From: DATECU01 sp035286745
Lineage (GTDB): Bacteria; Acidobacteriota; Vicinamibacteria; Fen-336
Assembly: GCA_035286745.1 (NCBI GenBank)
Contig: DATECU010000119.1
Span: 1 to 38,548 of the forward strand
Reading direction: 5' to 3'
DNA: 38,548 nucleotides
Shown here: one piece after another, positions 24,989 to 33,520 of the stretch
Position numbering within the stretch: the first letter of the stretch is position 1
Layout: each line of letters starts with the position of its first letter
Made by a program: the position numbers and the translations under genes
Notes under the pieces: generated by a model
The model's input: the letters and a program-made list of their open reading frames with translations, nothing else
Told to the model about the DNA's origin: nothing
Database searches by the model: none

Positions 24989-25957
24989 CTAGGCGCTCGA
25001 CTTGCGGGCGGCCGGGGCAGCGGCCACCCCCATTTCGCGCACGAAAGTGAGCCAGGAGAACTGGTCGGGCACCCGGCACTCGATCACGTCGAAGAAGGCC
25101 TTCTGCAGGGCCTCGGTGATGGGACCGCGACCGCCCTGGCCGACGGTGATCTTGTCCACCGAGCGCACCGGGGTGATCTCGGCGGCGGTGCCGGTGAAGA
25201 AGACCTCGTCCGCCACGTAGAGGATCTCCCGGGGCAGCATCTGCTCGACCACGGGGATACCCAGGCGGCGGGCCAGGGTCATCACGGTGTCCCGGGTAAT
25301 GCCGGGCAAGACCGAGGAGACCAGCGGGGGGGTCAGCAGCGTCCCCCCCTTCACCACGAAAAGGTTTTCGCCGCTGCCCTCGGAGAGAAAGCCGGCGCCG
25401 TCCAGGGCGATGCCCTCCGAGTACCCCTCCTTGACGGCCTCCATCTTGATGAGCTGGGAGTTCATGTAGTTGGCGGAGGCCTTGGCCATCGCCGGCAGCG
25501 TGTTAGGCGCGATCCGGGTCCAGGAACTGACCCGAACGTCGACGCCCTTCTCCAGGGCCTCGGTCCCCAGGTACTTGCCCCAGTCCCAGACCATGATCGT
25601 CATGTCGACCGGGCAGGGCAGCGGGTTGACCCCCAGCTGCCCGTAGCCGCGGTAGATCAGCGGTCGGATGTAGCAGGCGTCCATGCGGTTGGCGGAGATG
25701 GTCTCCAGAATCGCCTGGTTGAAGTCCGCCACCCCGAGCGGAGGCTCCATGCGGTAGATCTTGGCCGAGGCGTAGAGGCGGTCGGTGTGGGCGTCGATGC
25801 GAAAGACCGCGGGTCCTTCCGGCGTCGCATAGCAGCGGACTCCCTCGAAGACGGCGGAGCCGTAGTGGATGACGTGGGAGCCGATGTGGATGGTCGCATC
25901 GTCCCAGGGGACGAGCTTGCCGTTCATCCAGATCAGATCCGACTTGGGGAAGGACAT
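24989..25957 (-). CDS. ilvE: Branched-chain amino acid aminotransferase
   Basis: PLP enzyme of fold type IV that transaminates Leu, Ile and Val. The 322-residue protein has the N-terminal LIWMNGKLVPWDDATIHI, GSAVFEGVRCY, RIDAHTDRLYASAKIYRM and the PLP lysine Lys159 in AKASANYMNSQ, then GYSEGIALD, SEGSGENLFVV and EVFFTGTAAEITPV, all diagnostic of IlvE. The start ATG 25957 has AAGGAGGAG nine bases upstream. It is the first gene of the long minus-strand unit, behind a promoter at 26054-26083. Confidence 0.95.
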   Translation of the reverse strand: MSFPKSDLIWMNGKLVPWDDATIHIGSHVIHYGSAVFEGVRCYATPEGPAVFRIDAHTDRLYASAKIYRMEPPLGVADFNQAILETISANRMDACYIRPLIYRGYGQLGVNPLPCPVDMTIMVWDWGKYLGTEALEKGVDVRVSSWTRIAPNTLPAMAKASANYMNSQLIKMEAVKEGYSEGIALDGAGFLSEGSGENLFVVKGGTLLTPPLVSSVLPGITRDTVMTLARRLGIPVVEQMLPREILYVADEVFFTGTAAEITPVRSVDKITVGQGGRGPITEALQKAFFDVIECRVPDQFSWLTFVREMGVAAAPAARKSSA

Positions 25958-26053
25958 GACGAGGGCTCCTCCTTCATCTACGGTCTGCGCACCACCTCCG
26001 CTCGCCGGCACCCGCGCAGGGACTGCACGCCGCGCGTCAGACGATGTCCGGCC

Positions 26054-26083
26054 ATTCTAGCGGGGTGCCCCGCTCACTGTCAA
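26054..26083 (-). promoter_or_regulatory. Strong promoter of the ilvE-pilT-recX-alaS unit
   Basis: On the minus strand TTGACA (26078-26083) and TAGAAT (26054-26059) are 18 bp apart. The leader to the ilvE ATG is about 90 bases. A palindrome fills most of the spacer (26060-26073). Confidence 0.8.
26060..26073. repeat. Palindrome inside the ilvE promoter spacer
   Basis: GCGGGG-TG-CCCCGC has perfect 6-bp arms and abuts the -10 element between the two promoter hexamers. A repressor or MerR-type activator could bind here; a GC palindrome may also arise by chance in this composition. Confidence 0.5.
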
Positions 26084-26156
26084 TGATCGAAGTCCCTGAA
26101 GAACTAGGGTTTAGGACGGACCAGGCGGTCGGGAGCGGGGCCGGGGACCAAGCCGT

Positions 26157-27092
26157 CTACTGCCTCTCGCCGCAGAAGGGGCAGGAGTCCGAGCGGGCGT
26201 GAAGGGGCTTCCGGCAGTGCCAACAGAACCCCTTCTTGGGTACTTCCCTGGCCTTGAGGCGCTTTCGGATGTCGTCCAACTCGGTGGCCTTGTGGTCGAT
26301 GTCGCCCGCGGTCGCCAGGTCCTCGAGCAGTTCCGACGCGCGCTGATAGCGCTCGCCCAGCTCGGGGGCGATGGACTTCATCACGATGTCCGAGATTTCC
26401 TTGGGGATCTGGGTGTTCCGGAGCTTGGGGGGAGTGCAGCGCCCCTGCGCCACCAACCGCTCGATCTGTGCGGGATTGGGGCTGAAGTAGGGCAAGCTGC
26501 CGGTGATCATCTGGTAGAAGATGACACCTACCGAATACAGGTCGGAGGCCAGGACCGCCCGCCCCTGGAACTGCTCCGGGGCCATGTAGGGCGGGCTGCC
26601 GATGACGGTGGTGGCGTGGGACTTCTCGAGCAGCCGAGAGGTGCCGAAGTCGGCCACCTTGACCACGCCGCTCTCGGAGAGCAGCACGTTGGCGGGCCGC
26701 AGGTCGCGATGCAGGATCTGCGCCTGATGAGCGTGCTCAACGCCCTTCAGGATCTGGACCACGTAGGCCACCGATCGAGGTACGTCGAGGCTCTTCTCGC
26801 GATCGAGAACCGCCTCCATGCTCTCGCCCTTCACGTATTCCATCACGATGAAGAAGACGCCCTCCACCCGCTCGGCGGTGAGGATGCCGACGATGTTGGG
26901 ATGGTCGAGGGCGGCCAGCAGGCGCGGCTCCTGCAGCAGGTCGTCCGCATCCCCGCTCTGGCGATGGGGGACCTTGATGGCCACCTTCTTGTCGATCCAG
27001 GTGTCGCGGGCGAGGAAGACGGTGCCGAAACCACCGGAGCCGAGGTTCGCGAGGATTTGATACTTGCCGACGGTCTGCCCGAGCAGGAACAT
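26157..27092 (-). CDS. Soluble Ser/Thr protein kinase with C-terminal zinc ribbon
   Basis: Hanks-type kinase of 311 residues. Domain marks are the glycine loop LGSGGFGTVF (about 17-26), the ATP-binding Lys40 in VAIK, catalytic Asp130 in HRDLRPANVLL, Asp148 of DFG and the APE motif in YMAPEQF. After the kinase domain (about 10-265) comes a short helical stretch and a zinc ribbon of two CxxC pairs (CWHC and CPFC). There is no transmembrane helix or sensor domain, so it is cytoplasmic. The start ATG 27092 fits the family, 19 bases after the rsmE stop; a TATACT -10-like element (27104-27109) sits just upstream. It ends the heat-shock/methyltransferase operon. Targets are unknown. Confidence 0.9.
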   Translation of the reverse strand: MFLLGQTVGKYQILANLGSGGFGTVFLARDTWIDKKVAIKVPHRQSGDADDLLQEPRLLAALDHPNIVGILTAERVEGVFFIVMEYVKGESMEAVLDREKSLDVPRSVAYVVQILKGVEHAHQAQILHRDLRPANVLLSESGVVKVADFGTSRLLEKSHATTVIGSPPYMAPEQFQGRAVLASDLYSVGVIFYQMITGSLPYFSPNPAQIERLVAQGRCTPPKLRNTQIPKEISDIVMKSIAPELGERYQRASELLEDLATAGDIDHKATELDDIRKRLKAREVPKKGFCWHCRKPLHARSDSCPFCGERQ

Positions 27093-27111
27093 GAAGCGCG
27101 AGGAGTATAGC

Positions 27112-27840
27112 TCAGGCCAGGTCACCCCAGAGGACTTGAAGCAGGGTGGTCGCCGCCAGGGCTGCGGTCTCTGCGCGGAGGATGCGTGGCCCCAGACCTG
27201 CCGGCTCGAAACCCGTCGCCAGGAGTCGGCTGGCCTCGAAGTCCTCAAAGCCCCCGGGGGGACCGACCAGGGCCAGCACCGCCCGCGGCCTGGGTTCCCT
27301 GGCCAGCGCCGGCTGGCCGGGGGTTTCGAGGAAGGCGATCCGGCGCCCGTCGAATGGCGTCTGAAGCAGGGCCTCGAAGGTCAGGGTGGCGGCCAGACGG
27401 GGCACCCAGGCGCGACCGCACTGCTCGGCAGCGCCGCTCGCCACCTTCTCCCACCGCTCTTGGCGCGAGCCCTGGAGCGCGGGGCGGGCGGCCGCGTCGG
27501 TGCGGGCGGTGACCACCGGCCAGATCTCGCCGACGCCGAGCTCGGTGGCCTTCTGGATCGCCAGTTCCATGCGGTCGCCCTTGAGGGGCGAGAGCGCCAG
27601 CACCAAACGGAGTGGCGACTCGGGACGAGCGGCGGCGGCACCGGTAACGCGAGCGGTGACCGCCCGGCGTGTGACCTGATCCAGGACCGCTTCGAACTCC
27701 GCCCCGGCGCCGTCGAAGACGCGGACGGTGGCTCCGGCCCGGAGTCGCAGGACCTCCCGGGCGTGGTGGGCGCTGTGCTCGGGCAGCGTCAGCCGGGCCC
27801 CCGGTGCGGCCTCCGGCAGGTGGAAGCGGGCCGGCTGCAT
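27112..27840 (-). CDS. rsmE: 16S rRNA U1498 N3-methyltransferase RsmE
   Basis: SPOUT methyltransferase that methylates U1498 of 16S rRNA. The 242-residue protein has the N-terminal PUA-like part (HHAREVLRLRAGATVRVFDG) and the C-terminal SPOUT domain with LALSPLKGDRMELAIQKATELGV, ERWEKVASGAAEQCGRA, ALVGPPGGFEDFEA and LGPRILRAETAALAA, the trefoil-knot SAM site. The start ATG 27840 shares one base with the prmA stop (TGATG). The longer open frame upstream is out of character for the family. Confidence 0.93.
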   Translation of the reverse strand: MQPARFHLPEAAPGARLTLPEHSAHHAREVLRLRAGATVRVFDGAGAEFEAVLDQVTRRAVTARVTGAAAARPESPLRLVLALSPLKGDRMELAIQKATELGVGEIWPVVTARTDAAARPALQGSRQERWEKVASGAAEQCGRAWVPRLAATLTFEALLQTPFDGRRIAFLETPGQPALAREPRPRAVLALVGPPGGFEDFEASRLLATGFEPAGLGPRILRAETAALAATTLLQVLWGDLA

Positions 27841-28703
27841 CAGCTGGGCGGCCCCAGCGGCGCCACCTCGACCGCCACCCACTCGCCGTCGTGGCTCGGG
27901 CTCAGGGTGGCGGCATCTCCATAGGCAGCGCGAATGGCCGGGAGATCGTCCTGGAGCAGCCCGGAGAGGATCAGGCGTCCGCCCGCCGCACATAACGCAA
28001 GCAACTCGGCACGCCGGGCCAGGAGCAGGGGGGCCTGGAGGTTGGCCAGGACCAGGTCGAAGCGACCGGGACGCAACGGCCGCCCCCCGTCCCCCCGCAC
28101 CAGCGAGAAAGCCACTCCATTCAAACGGGCGTGGAGCTGCGCCGAAGCCACCGCCTCCGGGTCATGGTCGACCGCGGTCACCGTTGCGGCGCCGAGCAGG
28201 CAGCTGGCCACCGCCAGGATGCCCGAACCGGTGCCCACATCCAGCACCCGCCCCAGCGGTCCGGCCTCGGCCCGGGCCTGCAGCGCGGCCAGGCAGAGCC
28301 TCGTGGTCTCGTGGGTTCCGGTCCCGAAAGCCCGACCGGGATCGACCCGCAGCAGCCGTTGGCCGGCGGCCGGCTCGGGGACCTCCCAGGCCGGGGCGAT
28401 CAGAAAGGTCCCAGCGGACAGGGCCTTGAAGCTCTCGCGGAAGCGGGCCACCCAGTCGACATCGGGGACCTCCGCCCTCTCGACTTCCACTCCGGGGACC
28501 CGGCCCAGGACCTGGCGCAGCTCCTCCTCCAGCCCCGGCCGGCCCGTGAAGTAGGCCATCAACACCGTCTGCTGAGGGGAGGGGCCGGGGCGGCTCTCGG
28601 CGCCCAGGGTGTCGAGCTCGAAGAGGCCGGCGAGAGCCAGCTCTTCCCCGTCTAACGAAACCGTGACGCGAAACACCACCGGCTCGGTGGCGGAGGGCCT
28701 CAA
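27840..28703 (-). CDS. prmA: Ribosomal protein L11 methyltransferase PrmA
   Basis: Class I SAM-dependent methyltransferase that modifies ribosomal protein L11. In the 287-residue protein the N-terminal substrate-binding domain leads to DPGRAFGTGTHETTRLCLAAL, the PrmA signature, then the SAM motif VLDVGTGSGILAVASCLLGA and VLANLQAPLLL. The start TTG 28703 overlaps the dnaJ stop (TTGA); a GTG about nine codons later is the alternative. Position between dnaJ and rsmE is a common arrangement. Confidence 0.93.
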   Translation of the reverse strand: MRPSATEPVVFRVTVSLDGEELALAGLFELDTLGAESRPGPSPQQTVLMAYFTGRPGLEEELRQVLGRVPGVEVERAEVPDVDWVARFRESFKALSAGTFLIAPAWEVPEPAAGQRLLRVDPGRAFGTGTHETTRLCLAALQARAEAGPLGRVLDVGTGSGILAVASCLLGAATVTAVDHDPEAVASAQLHARLNGVAFSLVRGDGGRPLRPGRFDLVLANLQAPLLLARRAELLALCAAGGRLILSGLLQDDLPAIRAAYGDAATLSPSHDGEWVAVEVAPLGPPS

Positions 28704-29818
28704 CTCAGCATGTCCTTCATCTTGGCGAAGAAGGACCGGTCCTTCTCTCGGACCTCGGGCGCTGGCAGGGTCTTGGCCAGTTGCTCCAGGAGCTTGCGCT
28801 GCTCGGCGGACAGCTTGCTGGGGATCACCACGTGGGTGGTGACGTGGAGATCGCCTCGGCCCTTGCTCCCCAGGTGGGGGATCCCCTGGCCGCGGATCCT
28901 GAAGGAGGACCCCGACTGCGTGCCCTCAGGGATGTGGAGCTTGGTATGGCCGTCATCGAGGGTGGGGATCTCGACGGTGGCGCCCAGGGAGGCCTGGGTT
29001 ATGCTGACCGGGATGTCGCACAGCAGGTGGGCACCCTCGCGCCTGAAGAACGGGTGTTCCTCCACCCGGACCACGACGTAGAGGTCGCCGGGCGGACCCC
29101 CGGCCAGGCCTGGCTCCCCCTCGCCGGTGATTCGCAACTGGCTGCCACTGTCCACTCCGGGTGGGATCTTGATCTGAAGCTTGCGTTCGGCGGGCACTTG
29201 GCCTCGGCCGTCGCAGTCGGTGCAGCGGCTGGTGACGGTCTTGCCGCTGCCGCGGCAGCGACCGCAGGTGCGGGCCACGCTGAAGAAGCCCTGCTGGAAG
29301 GTGACCTGGCCGGCTCCGCCGCAAGAGGAGCAAGTGGAGGGAGAGGTTCCAGGCGCGGCACCGTTCCCGCCGCAGGCCTTGCAGTTATCGAGCCGCGGGA
29401 TCTGGAGGTTGGTCTCGGTCCCGAACGCCGCCTCCTCGAAGCCGAGCTCCAGGTTGTAGCGCAGGTCGGAGCCGCGACGGGGACCGCCCCGGCGGCGGCC
29501 GAACAGATCCCCGAAACCGAAGAGATCGCCAAGGATGTCGCCGAAGTCGGCGAAGATGGTGGGGTCGAAGCCTTGGGCTGTGGCGCCTAACCCTGCGTGT
29601 CCGTAGGTGTCGTAGCGACGTCGCTTCTCGCCGTCGCCCAGGACGGCGTAGGCCTCGGCCGCCTCCTTGAAGCGCTCCTCGGCCTGCTTGTCGCCGGGGT
29701 TGCGATCGGGATGGTACTTGAGCGCCTGTTTTCGGTAGGCGGACTTGATCTCCTGATCGGAGGCGTTCCGGGGAACGCCCAGGACCTCGTAGTAGTCTCG
29801 GTTGGTGGTCGGTGGCAT
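28700..29818 (-). CDS. dnaJ: Chaperone DnaJ
   Basis: Co-chaperone of DnaK, 372 residues. The J domain (residues 8-72) has the HPD motif in KYHPDRNPGDK. A Gly/Phe-rich stretch follows (FGDILGDLFGFGDLFG). The four zinc-binding CxxCxGxG repeats are CKACGGNG, CSSCGGAG, CGRCRGSG and CTDCDGRG. The C-terminal beta-sandwich domains (KIPPGVDSGSQLRITGEGEPG) complete a full-length type A DnaJ. It lies 124 bases after dnaK; that space holds the heptamer array at 29842-29869 and no obvious promoter. Confidence 0.97.
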   Translation of the reverse strand: MPPTTNRDYYEVLGVPRNASDQEIKSAYRKQALKYHPDRNPGDKQAEERFKEAAEAYAVLGDGEKRRRYDTYGHAGLGATAQGFDPTIFADFGDILGDLFGFGDLFGRRRGGPRRGSDLRYNLELGFEEAAFGTETNLQIPRLDNCKACGGNGAAPGTSPSTCSSCGGAGQVTFQQGFFSVARTCGRCRGSGKTVTSRCTDCDGRGQVPAERKLQIKIPPGVDSGSQLRITGEGEPGLAGGPPGDLYVVVRVEEHPFFRREGAHLLCDIPVSITQASLGATVEIPTLDDGHTKLHIPEGTQSGSSFRIRGQGIPHLGSKGRGDLHVTTHVVIPSKLSAEQRKLLEQLAKTLPAPEVREKDRSFFAKMKDMLS

Positions 29819-29841
29819 GGGACTCCGAAAACCGGAAGCAG

Positions 29842-29869
29842 TCAGCGGTCAGCTATCGGCATTCAGCCG
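29842..29869. repeat. Tandem heptamer array (TCAGCNN)x4 between dnaK and dnaJ
   Basis: Four consecutive units TCAGCGG, TCAGCTA, TCGGCAT, TCAGCCG; the third has one mismatch to the core. CCGGAA occurs as a direct repeat on both sides (29832-29837 and 29867-29872). It is the same core, in the opposite orientation, as the array at 18346-18373. Confidence 0.7.
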
Positions 29870-29942
29870 GAAACGGCGGAGCTTCCTCTCGAGCTGATCG
29901 CAGATCGCGGACTGCTGTGGTTGCTCCTCAGACCGTCTCTGG

Positions 29943-31748
29943 TCACGGCCTGAGCATGGCCTGGCCGATCAGGCTGGCCGCCCTCTCCATCTCTGCAAGG
30001 CGGGCCTTCAGCTCTTCCAGATCGCCGCGACCGTGGGCCTTCTTGGCCCGTTCCATGGCGGCCAGGATCCGGTCCTGCTCGTCGCTGGAGAGCTTGCCCT
30101 CCAGTGCCTGCACCGAACGCATGGTGTTGGCGACCAGGCCCTCCAGCTGGCGCACCACCGCCTCCTGCTCCTTCTTCTGGCGGTCCGCCTGGTCGCGGCT
30201 CCGGGTCTCGGTGACCAGGCGGCTCAGCTCCGACTGGCTCAAGCCGCCCGAGGGATGGATGACCATGGACTGGCTGCGGCCGGTGGCCTGGTCGAGGGCC
30301 GACACCGACACGATGCCGTTCACGTCGATCTCGAAGGTCACCTCGATCTGGGGCACCCCTTTGGGCGCCGGTGGAATGTTGGTCAGCTCGAACTTGGCCA
30401 GGCTCTTGTTGTAGGCCGCCATGTCGCTCTCACCCTGCAGGGCGTGGATCTCCACCTTGGTCTGGTTGTCGGCGACCGTGGTGAAGACCCGGCTCTTGCG
30501 GGTGGGGATGGTGCTGTTGCGCTCGATCAACGAGGTGAAGGTGCCGTCCTTGGTCTCGATCCCCAGGGTGTGGGGGGTGACGTCGAGCAGCACCAGCTCC
30601 TTGACCTCGCCGGCGATGATGCCGGTCTGGATGGCGGCGCCCATGGCGATCCCCTCGTCGGGGTTCACCGAACGATTGGGTTCGCGCCCGAACACCCTGC
30701 GCACCAGCTCGGCCACCTTGGGGGCCCGGGTCTGGCCGCCCACCAGCAGCACCTCGTCGATCTGCTCGGGACGCAGGCTGGCGTCGGACAGGCAGCGCTT
30801 GCAGGGCTCCACCGTACGTTCCAGGAGATCGTCGGAGAGCGACTCGTACCGCTGGCGGGTGAGCACGGTGTTCAGGTGCTTGGGGCCGGAGGCATCGGCG
30901 GAGATGAAAGGCAGCACGATCTCCGTCTGCTGGGCGGTGGACAGCTCGCACTTGGCCTTCTCGGCGGCCTCCTTCAAGCGCTGGAGCGCCATGCGATCCT
31001 GCTTGAGATCGATGGTGGTGCTCTTCAGGAACTCCTCGATCAGCCAATCGATGATCCGCTGATCGAAGTCCTCCCCCCCCAGGAAGGTGTCGCCGCCGGT
31101 GGCTCGCACCTGGAACAGACCCTCGGCCATCTCCAGGATCGAGATGTCGAAGGTGCCGCCACCCAGGTCGTATACGGCCACGAACTGGCTGCGGGTGCTC
31201 TTGTTGAGGCCGTAGGCGAGGGCTGCCGCCGTGGGCTCGTTGAAGATGCGGGAGACCTTGAGGCCGGCGATCAGGCCCGCGTCTTTGGTGGCCTGGCGCT
31301 GCGGGTCGTTGAAGTAGGCGGGCACGGTGATGATCGCCTCTTCCACCGCCTCTCCCAGGTAGTCCTCCGCGGCCGCCTTGAGCTTCTGCAAGACGAAGGC
31401 CGAGATCTCCGGCGGGGAGTAGACCTTGTCGTCGACCTGGATGTGAGCATCGCTGTTAGGCGACTCCGCGATGGAGTAGGGAAGGAAGCGGCGGGCCTGT
31501 TCGACCTCCTTGGAATCGTACTTGCGGCCGATCAGGCGCTTGACCGCGAATACCGTGTTCTTGGGGTTGGTCAGGGCCTGGCGCTTGGCGATCTGGCCCA
31601 CCAGCCGCTCCCCCTTGGCCGTGAAGGCGACGATGGACGGGGTGGTGCGAGCCCCCTCCTGGTTGGGGATCACCTGGGGGACGCCGCCCTCCATGACGGC
31701 CACGCAGGAGTTCGTGGTCCCCAGGTCGATGCCGATCACCTTGCCCAC
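29943..31748 (-). CDS. dnaK: Chaperone DnaK (Hsp70)
   Basis: ATP-dependent chaperone of 601 residues. The N-terminus GKVIGIDLGTTNSCVAVMEG, the phosphate motif YDLGGGTFDISILE, VPAYFNDPQRQATKDAG and VLLVGGQTRAPKV define the ATPase domain. LLDVTPHTLGIETKDG and the beta-sandwich and lid follow. The C-terminal tail is short: the lid ends about 35 residues earlier than in E. coli DnaK and without the disordered acidic tail. The start is GTG 31748, with GAGGT six bases upstream; the open frame above it is not DnaK-like. It is 58 bases from grpE. Confidence 0.97.
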   Translation of the reverse strand: MGKVIGIDLGTTNSCVAVMEGGVPQVIPNQEGARTTPSIVAFTAKGERLVGQIAKRQALTNPKNTVFAVKRLIGRKYDSKEVEQARRFLPYSIAESPNSDAHIQVDDKVYSPPEISAFVLQKLKAAAEDYLGEAVEEAIITVPAYFNDPQRQATKDAGLIAGLKVSRIFNEPTAAALAYGLNKSTRSQFVAVYDLGGGTFDISILEMAEGLFQVRATGGDTFLGGEDFDQRIIDWLIEEFLKSTTIDLKQDRMALQRLKEAAEKAKCELSTAQQTEIVLPFISADASGPKHLNTVLTRQRYESLSDDLLERTVEPCKRCLSDASLRPEQIDEVLLVGGQTRAPKVAELVRRVFGREPNRSVNPDEGIAMGAAIQTGIIAGEVKELVLLDVTPHTLGIETKDGTFTSLIERNSTIPTRKSRVFTTVADNQTKVEIHALQGESDMAAYNKSLAKFELTNIPPAPKGVPQIEVTFEIDVNGIVSVSALDQATGRSQSMVIHPSGGLSQSELSRLVTETRSRDQADRQKKEQEAVVRQLEGLVANTMRSVQALEGKLSSDEQDRILAAMERAKKAHGRGDLEELKARLAEMERAASLIGQAMLRP

Positions 31749-31806
31749 GCTGGACCTCGCTCCATAAGTGTCAAACCAATGAGCGACTCGCGCCGCCGCC
31801 GGCCCT

Positions 31807-32430
31807 TCATTGCAGCTCACCCTCGCCGGACTGCTCGGCGTCGCCGCGGCCGGCGGAAGCCACCTTCACCAGGGCTGGCCGCAGGAGTCGATCCCGGAGA
31901 GAATAGCCCTTTCGGTAGACCTCCACCACCGCGCCGTCTTCGAAACCGGGGGTGGGTTCGTAGGAGAGGGCCTGGTGCCGGGTGGGATCGAACTTCTGGC
32001 CGGAGGGATCCTCGGCCGCCACGCCCTGGCCCTCCAGCAGCACCCAGAGGTCGCGACGAATCAAATCGACGCCATCGCGCACCGAGGCCTCGTCGCCGCT
32101 GGCGCCCAGCGCGCGCTCCAGATTGTCCAGGGTGGGGACCAAGGCTCGGAGGAACCCCGCCAGCGCCTCCTGCGCGGCCTGCTGGCGGTCGCGCTCCACG
32201 CGGCGCTTGAAGTTCTCGAAGTCGGCGCGCCGTCTCAGCAGCTGGTCTTTGAGCTCGTCGCGCTCCCGTTTCAGGGCCTCGACCTCGCCCGCATCCGGCG
32301 CTGCCGTCTGGTCAGCCTCGGGAGAGTGTAGGGTGACGCCCGTCGGTTCCTCGCCAGGGGTCTGCGGCTCCAGGGCCTCCGCCGGGGCCAGGCCGGCGCC
32401 GGGTTGCTCCTTGCCGTTTCCGCCGCTCAC
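31807..32430 (-). CDS. grpE: Nucleotide exchange factor GrpE
   Basis: Exchange factor of DnaK, 207 residues. A long acidic, Pro-rich N-terminal region (1-50) is followed by the dimer coiled coil (EVEALKRERDELKDQLLRRR, DFENFKRRVERDR) and the C-terminal beta domain with FDPTRHQALSYEPTPGFEDG and YRKGYSLRDRLLRPALVKVA, the GrpE signature. The start GTG 32430 overlaps the hrcA stop (GTGA). Confidence 0.94.
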   Translation of the reverse strand: MSGGNGKEQPGAGLAPAEALEPQTPGEEPTGVTLHSPEADQTAAPDAGEVEALKRERDELKDQLLRRRADFENFKRRVERDRQQAAQEALAGFLRALVPTLDNLERALGASGDEASVRDGVDLIRRDLWVLLEGQGVAAEDPSGQKFDPTRHQALSYEPTPGFEDGAVVEVYRKGYSLRDRLLRPALVKVASAGRGDAEQSGEGELQ

Positions 32431-33473
32431 GATCGGAGCTCCGAGAGGGCCCGGGACACCGCGCGGGCCATGTGTTCCACCAGGGAGATGACCCGGGAAT
32501 ACTCCATGCGCGAGGGGCCCAGCACGCCCACCGCCCAGCCTGCGTCGCCCTCCACCGGACAGAACGAGGTCACCAGCGAGAGGTCGCTGAGTGCCGGGTC
32601 GGGGATCTCGTGGCCGATCACGGTGCTCACACCCTGGCCCCTCAGGCAGGCGTTCAGGATCTTCACCAGGCGGCTCTTTTCCTCGAAGGCCCGAAACACC
32701 GCGCGCATGCGGCTAACGTCCTCGAACTCCGGTTGCTCGAGCATGTTGGCGGTGCCGTCGAGATAGACGCTGGTTTCCCCGCTCTGGTCGGCAAAAGCCT
32801 GGGTGCCGACGGAGAGGACCTGCTTGAGCAGCGAATCGTAGAGTGCTTTCTCTTCGCTCATCAGCTCCAGCAGGCGACGGCGGATGGCGGCCAGAGTCAG
32901 CCCGGCGAAGTGCGTGTTCAGGTAGGTCTGGCAGGTCTGGAGCTGGTCCTGGCTCAGGTCCTCCTCCACCTCGATCACCTTGTTGGTGACCAGCCCGGTG
33001 CGAGAGACCATGACCACCAGGATGCGGGGAAAGCCAAGGCGGACCAGATCGATGTGACGAAAAGAAGCCTGCGTTAGGTCCGTTGCCACCACGAAGCCCA
33101 CGTTGCGGCTGAGCCTCGACAGGATGTGGGAAGCGTTCTCGACGACGCGGCCGGGCGGAGCGTCCTTGGGACGCAGCTCCGAGTCGATCGCCGCCTGCTC
33201 TCGGGGAGGGAGGGGACGGTGACTCATCAGGCTGTCGACGTAGAAGCGGTAGCCGTCGTCGGTGGGCATGCGGCCGGCGCTGGTGTGGGGGTGTTCGAGG
33301 TAGCCGGCCCGTTCCAGCTCGGCCATGATGTTGCGCAGGGTGGCCGAGGACAGGGTTCGCCCCATGGCCCGCGACAGGCTCTCCGAGCCCACCGGTTCGC
33401 CGGTGGACACGTGGAGGTGGATCACGGTTCGGAGGACGTCCCGGGTGCGTTCGTCGAGAGCGCTCATGGCCAT
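32427..33473 (-). CDS. hrcA: Heat-inducible transcription repressor HrcA
   Basis: Repressor of the dnaK operon in many bacteria, normally binding the CIRCE operator with help of GroEL. The 348-residue protein starts with the winged-helix domain (LDERTRDVLRTVIHLHVSTG, EPVGSESLSRAMG, SSATLRNIMAELERAGYLEH, PHTSAGRMPTDDGYRFYVDS) and continues with the GAF-like inserted domain and the C-terminal VIGHEIPDPALSDLSLVT. The start is ATG 33473, or ATG 33467 or 33491; none has a clear Shine-Dalgarno. No CIRCE element is visible upstream (see findings). Confidence 0.94.
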   Translation of the reverse strand: MAMSALDERTRDVLRTVIHLHVSTGEPVGSESLSRAMGRTLSSATLRNIMAELERAGYLEHPHTSAGRMPTDDGYRFYVDSLMSHRPLPPREQAAIDSELRPKDAPPGRVVENASHILSRLSRNVGFVVATDLTQASFRHIDLVRLGFPRILVVMVSRTGLVTNKVIEVEEDLSQDQLQTCQTYLNTHFAGLTLAAIRRRLLELMSEEKALYDSLLKQVLSVGTQAFADQSGETSVYLDGTANMLEQPEFEDVSRMRAVFRAFEEKSRLVKILNACLRGQGVSTVIGHEIPDPALSDLSLVTSFCPVEGDAGWAVGVLGPSRMEYSRVISLVEHMARAVSRALSELRS

Positions 33474-33520
33474 CGGTATCGTGGGGACCATTGATGAAGC
33501 TGGCAGCTCCACCAAAGTGG

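Noticed and set aside
31769..31774. Perfect TTGACA on the minus strand between grpE and dnaK
   Set aside because: No -10-like hexamer lies 16-18 bp downstream; that position is already the dnaK start codon.
30033..32210. Long open frame of 725 codons on the plus strand across dnaK and grpE
   Set aside because: It is the antisense shadow of dnaK/grpE. The minus-strand proteins are full-length known families, and the plus-strand translation is low-complexity Gly/Leu/Val/Asp text with no domain.
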